Shown here one piece after another: positions 61,614 to 64,000 of a stretch of 64,000 nt of DNA. Below the pieces are notes generated by a model. It saw only the letters and a list, made by a program, of their open reading frames with translations, was not told the origin of the DNA and did no database searches. The stretch's first letter is position 1; each line of letters opens with the position of its first letter. Position numbers and translations under genes: made by a program. Source of the stretch: Bilophila sp964538355 (GTDB lineage: Bacteria > Desulfobacterota > Desulfovibrionia > Desulfovibrionales > Desulfovibrionaceae); assembly GCA_964538355.1 (NCBI GenBank), contig CAZIFC010000007.1, forward strand, positions 19,271-83,270, written 5' to 3'.

Positions 61614-63864
61614 GAAAATAAAGAACCAGAAGGATACGAAACCAAAAGCATGGCAGATTGGCGATTTGGTGGACTACATCCGCTTTCCCCACAACAAGAA
61701 TCCGCAGGAAAAAATTGAATATGCTGGCGGCAGGAATTTTCTTTCCTCCACCCATGTCGGTCAGAAAGCGGAAATGATCGCTCTGGCGAGGGAATCCGTC
61801 CGCAGCAGAATGCCGGTGCAGCATTGGATATTTTCTTGGCAGGAAGGCGAGCAGCCCCGCAGGGAACAGGTGGAAGAAGTTGTGGATATGTTCCTCGAAA
61901 AAATGGGGCTTACCGAGCATCAAACCGTCTATGGCCTGCACTACGATACGGACAATTATCACCTGCATATCGCGGTCAACCGGATGAACCCGGAAACTGA
62001 AAAGGTGGTACTGCCGTTCAACGGTCTGGACATTCAAGAAGCACACAAAATCTTGGCACTCATTGAGTATACACAGGGCTGGGCCAGTCAGGAAAAAGCC
62101 CTGTACTCGGTTTTAGAAAACGGAGAACTGGCGCGACGGCGCATTCGCCGGGGAGTGCAACCGAAGCCTCCCGCTTTGGATTTTGAGAGAGCTACCGGTG
62201 AAAAATCTGCCCAAAGAATCGCCCAAGAGCGCGGACACCGCATCATCAAAAACGCACAATCTTGGGCCGAACTGCATAAAAAATTGGCGCAGGCAGGCTT
62301 GCGTTTTGAAAAGAAAGGCTCCGGCGCGATTCTTTTCGTAGACGATATTGCCGTGAAAGCGTCTTCCGTGGATCGCGCTTTCAGCATGGGGAAGCTCTGC
62401 AAGAGGCTGGGAAATTTTGAGGAAGGGAACTATCCGAATGACGGGCAGGATGGGACGGTGAAACTGCCGCCCGAACCCGTGAGTTCCGTCAATCTTGCGG
62501 AATGGCAAATGTATCAGGCGGAATACGCCGAAACTGTAGAGACTGAAAAGGCAGACGTACAAGCCGATGTTATCCTCCTGAAAAAACGTCACAGAGCGGA
62601 ACGGGAAAAGGCACTGGCCCGTCTAGCGAGACACGGCCTCCCCATCCTGAATATTGCCAGTCACTGCCTCAAGGTGCAACAGAAGCGGGAATTTCTGGAG
62701 TTGCGGCAGAGATTAGGAAATTCTCGAAAGCGCAAGGGCAAGCCGGATTTTGAAACATGGCTGCATTCGCGTGGACTGCACACGCAGGCTGAACGCTGGA
62801 GGCATCGTGCCGGATTGGAGAAGGCCAGACACAGCCCCGCGCCACAGGAGAAAAGCATGCCGGAAAACAGTCAAGAATGGCTGGAATTCAAACGCTATGC
62901 CGCTGCGGTGGGTGCAGAACGCTACCGCGTGACCTGTATCAAAATGGAAGAGGACGGCGGCAAAAAGACCTTCATCCTCGACAAGAAAGGCGGCGCAAGC
63001 AGGGGCTTCACTCCAGAGGAAATAGGGATTTACATGGTGGAAATGCTCAGGCTCCAGCGGAGGGGCGAAAATGTGTATTACACGCCTCTCTCTGATGAAA
63101 AGCATCATATCCTTATTGACGATATGACCCGTGACAGCCTGAAAAAATTTCAGGAAGACGGCTACCGCCCCGCTGTCATTCTGGAAAGCTCGCCGGGAAA
63201 TTACCAGTGTTTGCTGACCATTCCCCAATTGGGTTCGGAGTTTGACCAAGAGGTGGCCAACCGTATTACGGAGCACCTGAACAGGGTGTATGGCGACAAA
63301 AAACTATCCGGCTGTATTCACCCGCACCGTGCGCCGGGATTTGAGAATCGTAAGCCGAAACATCGGCGAGAAGACGGCGGCTATCCCCAAGTAAAACTGC
63401 TGTTCGCAGAATGTCGGGAATGCGGCAAGACACAGGAACTGGGCAGAAAGATTGAACGGAAATACGCAGAGGCCGCCGCTAAGCGAAAGCTCGAGTCCCA
63501 GACGTTCCAACCACAGATTTCACAGCCCGGTGATCCGACATCGGCCTACTATGCCCATCTGGAGAATATACGCCGTCATCTGACGATTGAGGATTATTCC
63601 CGTGTAGATGCCATGATCGCCCTGCGGTTGCGCTCCAACGGCCGTAGTCGAGAGGCTGTAGCTGAAACTATTCGTTCCTGCGCCCCGACTATTCGGGAAA
63701 CGCAAAAAGGGCGCAATTGGCAACGCTACGCCGAGCGCACTGCGGGCTACGCCTTCGGTTCGGCCGGGGACAGGGACTTGGAGCGGAATGCGCAGAATCG
63801 GGAGTTGTGGAGCAGGGCTGAGAGCATTGTGGAACGGGAACGACCATATTTACAAATGCGTTGA
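61603..63864 (+). CDS. Relaxase fused to a RepB/MobA-type primase domain
   Basis: 753 residues. The relaxase domain (about 1-230) has the metal-binding histidine motif LHYDTDNYHLHIAVNRMNP (about 112-130) and an N-terminal tyrosine region YAGGRNFLS for nicking, MobP-like. A linker with charged coiled coil (about 290-380) follows. The second enzymatic part (about 430-640) resembles the RepB-MobA primase: HHILIDDMTRDSLKKF, LESSPGNYQCLLTI and GCIHPHRAPGFENRK. Such fusions in RSF1010-like plasmids nick for transfer and prime the incoming strand. The C-terminal ~90 residues are helical. All motifs intact. Confidence 0.9.
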   Translation: MIVKKIKNQKDTKPKAWQIGDLVDYIRFPHNKNPQEKIEYAGGRNFLSSTHVGQKAEMIALARESVRSRMPVQHWIFSWQEGEQPRREQVEEVVDMFLEKMGLTEHQTVYGLHYDTDNYHLHIAVNRMNPETEKVVLPFNGLDIQEAHKILALIEYTQGWASQEKALYSVLENGELARRRIRRGVQPKPPALDFERATGEKSAQRIAQERGHRIIKNAQSWAELHKKLAQAGLRFEKKGSGAILFVDDIAVKASSVDRAFSMGKLCKRLGNFEEGNYPNDGQDGTVKLPPEPVSSVNLAEWQMYQAEYAETVETEKADVQADVILLKKRHRAEREKALARLARHGLPILNIASHCLKVQQKREFLELRQRLGNSRKRKGKPDFETWLHSRGLHTQAERWRHRAGLEKARHSPAPQEKSMPENSQEWLEFKRYAAAVGAERYRVTCIKMEEDGGKKTFILDKKGGASRGFTPEEIGIYMVEMLRLQRRGENVYYTPLSDEKHHILIDDMTRDSLKKFQEDGYRPAVILESSPGNYQCLLTIPQLGSEFDQEVANRITEHLNRVYGDKKLSGCIHPHRAPGFENRKPKHRREDGGYPQVKLLFAECRECGKTQELGRKIERKYAEAAAKRKLESQTFQPQISQPGDPTSAYYAHLENIRRHLTIEDYSRVDAMIALRLRSNGRSREAVAETIRSCAPTIRETQKGRNWQRYAERTAGYAFGSAGDRDLERNAQNRELWSRAESIVERERPYLQMR

Positions 63865-63866
63865 GC

Positions 63867-64000
63867 ATGGCTGATGAATTCATTTATTTCCCTGATATTT
63901 TTAAATTAGATCAGGACACTTTGAGTAGTATATTGCATTCCTCTTCATTATTTAAGATGAAAAAATGGGATTTCAACAATATATTGCATATTTATAGATG
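63867..64000 (+). CDS. Start of an unidentified gene, runs off the window
   Basis: ATG three bases after the relaxase stop, open for at least 44 codons to the window end (begins MADEFIYFPDIFKLD). AT-rich compared with the relaxase. No family can be assigned from this piece; likely a cargo or mobilization gene in the same transcript. Confidence 0.45.
   Translation, partial: MADEFIYFPDIFKLDQDTLSSILHSSSLFKMKKWDFNNILHIYR

Overview
The window looks like the chromosome of a Desulfovibrionaceae-type sulfidogen, possibly close to Bilophila. This is inferred from an arylsulfotransferase remnant, TRAP transporter genes, a three-haem cytochrome c peroxidase, a MucR-type zinc-finger regulator, and a split KdpD / histidine kinase / sigma54-regulator triad like the one I recall from Desulfovibrio. 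The first ~29 kb is GC-rich housekeeping DNA. The rest is a mosaic accessory region of clearly lower and variable GC. A run of ten N at 51007-51016 shows the window is a scaffold with one unresolved join.

Core region (1-29 kb): arylsulfotransferase 3' end; rnr convergent with and overlapping cls; a UspA protein; guaB-guaA; a tightly coupled tatB-tatC-hisB-lipoprotein-hisA run; tRNA-Ala(GGC); an MsrB-MsrA fusion; the split KdpD/kinase/NtrC-type triad; a small unknown gene; cytochrome c peroxidase; a MucR-like regulator; a rhodanese; a dctP-dctQ-dctM-dctP TRAP cluster with two paralogous binding proteins; and a LysR regulator with an EamA exporter.

Accessory region (29-64 kb): tRNA-Leu(GAG) is followed by a tyrosine integrase, an excisionase-like gene and a frameshifted double LuxR-HTH gene. 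From about 59.1 kb back to 31.5 kb almost everything is on the minus strand and reads as one capsule locus. Transcribed order: kpsF, a small lipoprotein, kpsM, kpsT, kpsE, kpsD, kdsA and a kdsB-kdsC fusion (export machinery plus CMP-Kdo synthesis). The scaffold gap follows. Then comes a lower-GC serotype cassette: a nucleotidyltransferase, a CMP-nonulosonate synthetase, an SGNH protein, a NeuD/PglD-like acyltransferase, an SDR reductase, an acyl carrier protein, an AMP-forming ligase, a 1492-residue double glycosyltransferase, and legB, legC, legI and legG homologues. An IS5-type scar and the Kdo-linker transferases kpsC and kpsS end the locus. The simplest reading is an ABC-exported, Kdo-anchored capsule containing a legionaminic-acid-type sugar, possibly decorated through a private acyl-carrier-protein pathway.

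The right end (59.4-64 kb) is a mobilizable-element module: a second integrase, a small accessory gene, an oriT-like inverted repeat containing an IncP-type nic sequence, a TraJ/MobC-like protein and a relaxase-primase fusion. The most unusual items are the giant two-domain glycosyltransferase, the ligase/ACP/SDR/SGNH module, the KdsB-KdsC fusion, the double-HTH regulator broken at an A8 tract, and two mirror-image palindromes upstream of the capsule operon.
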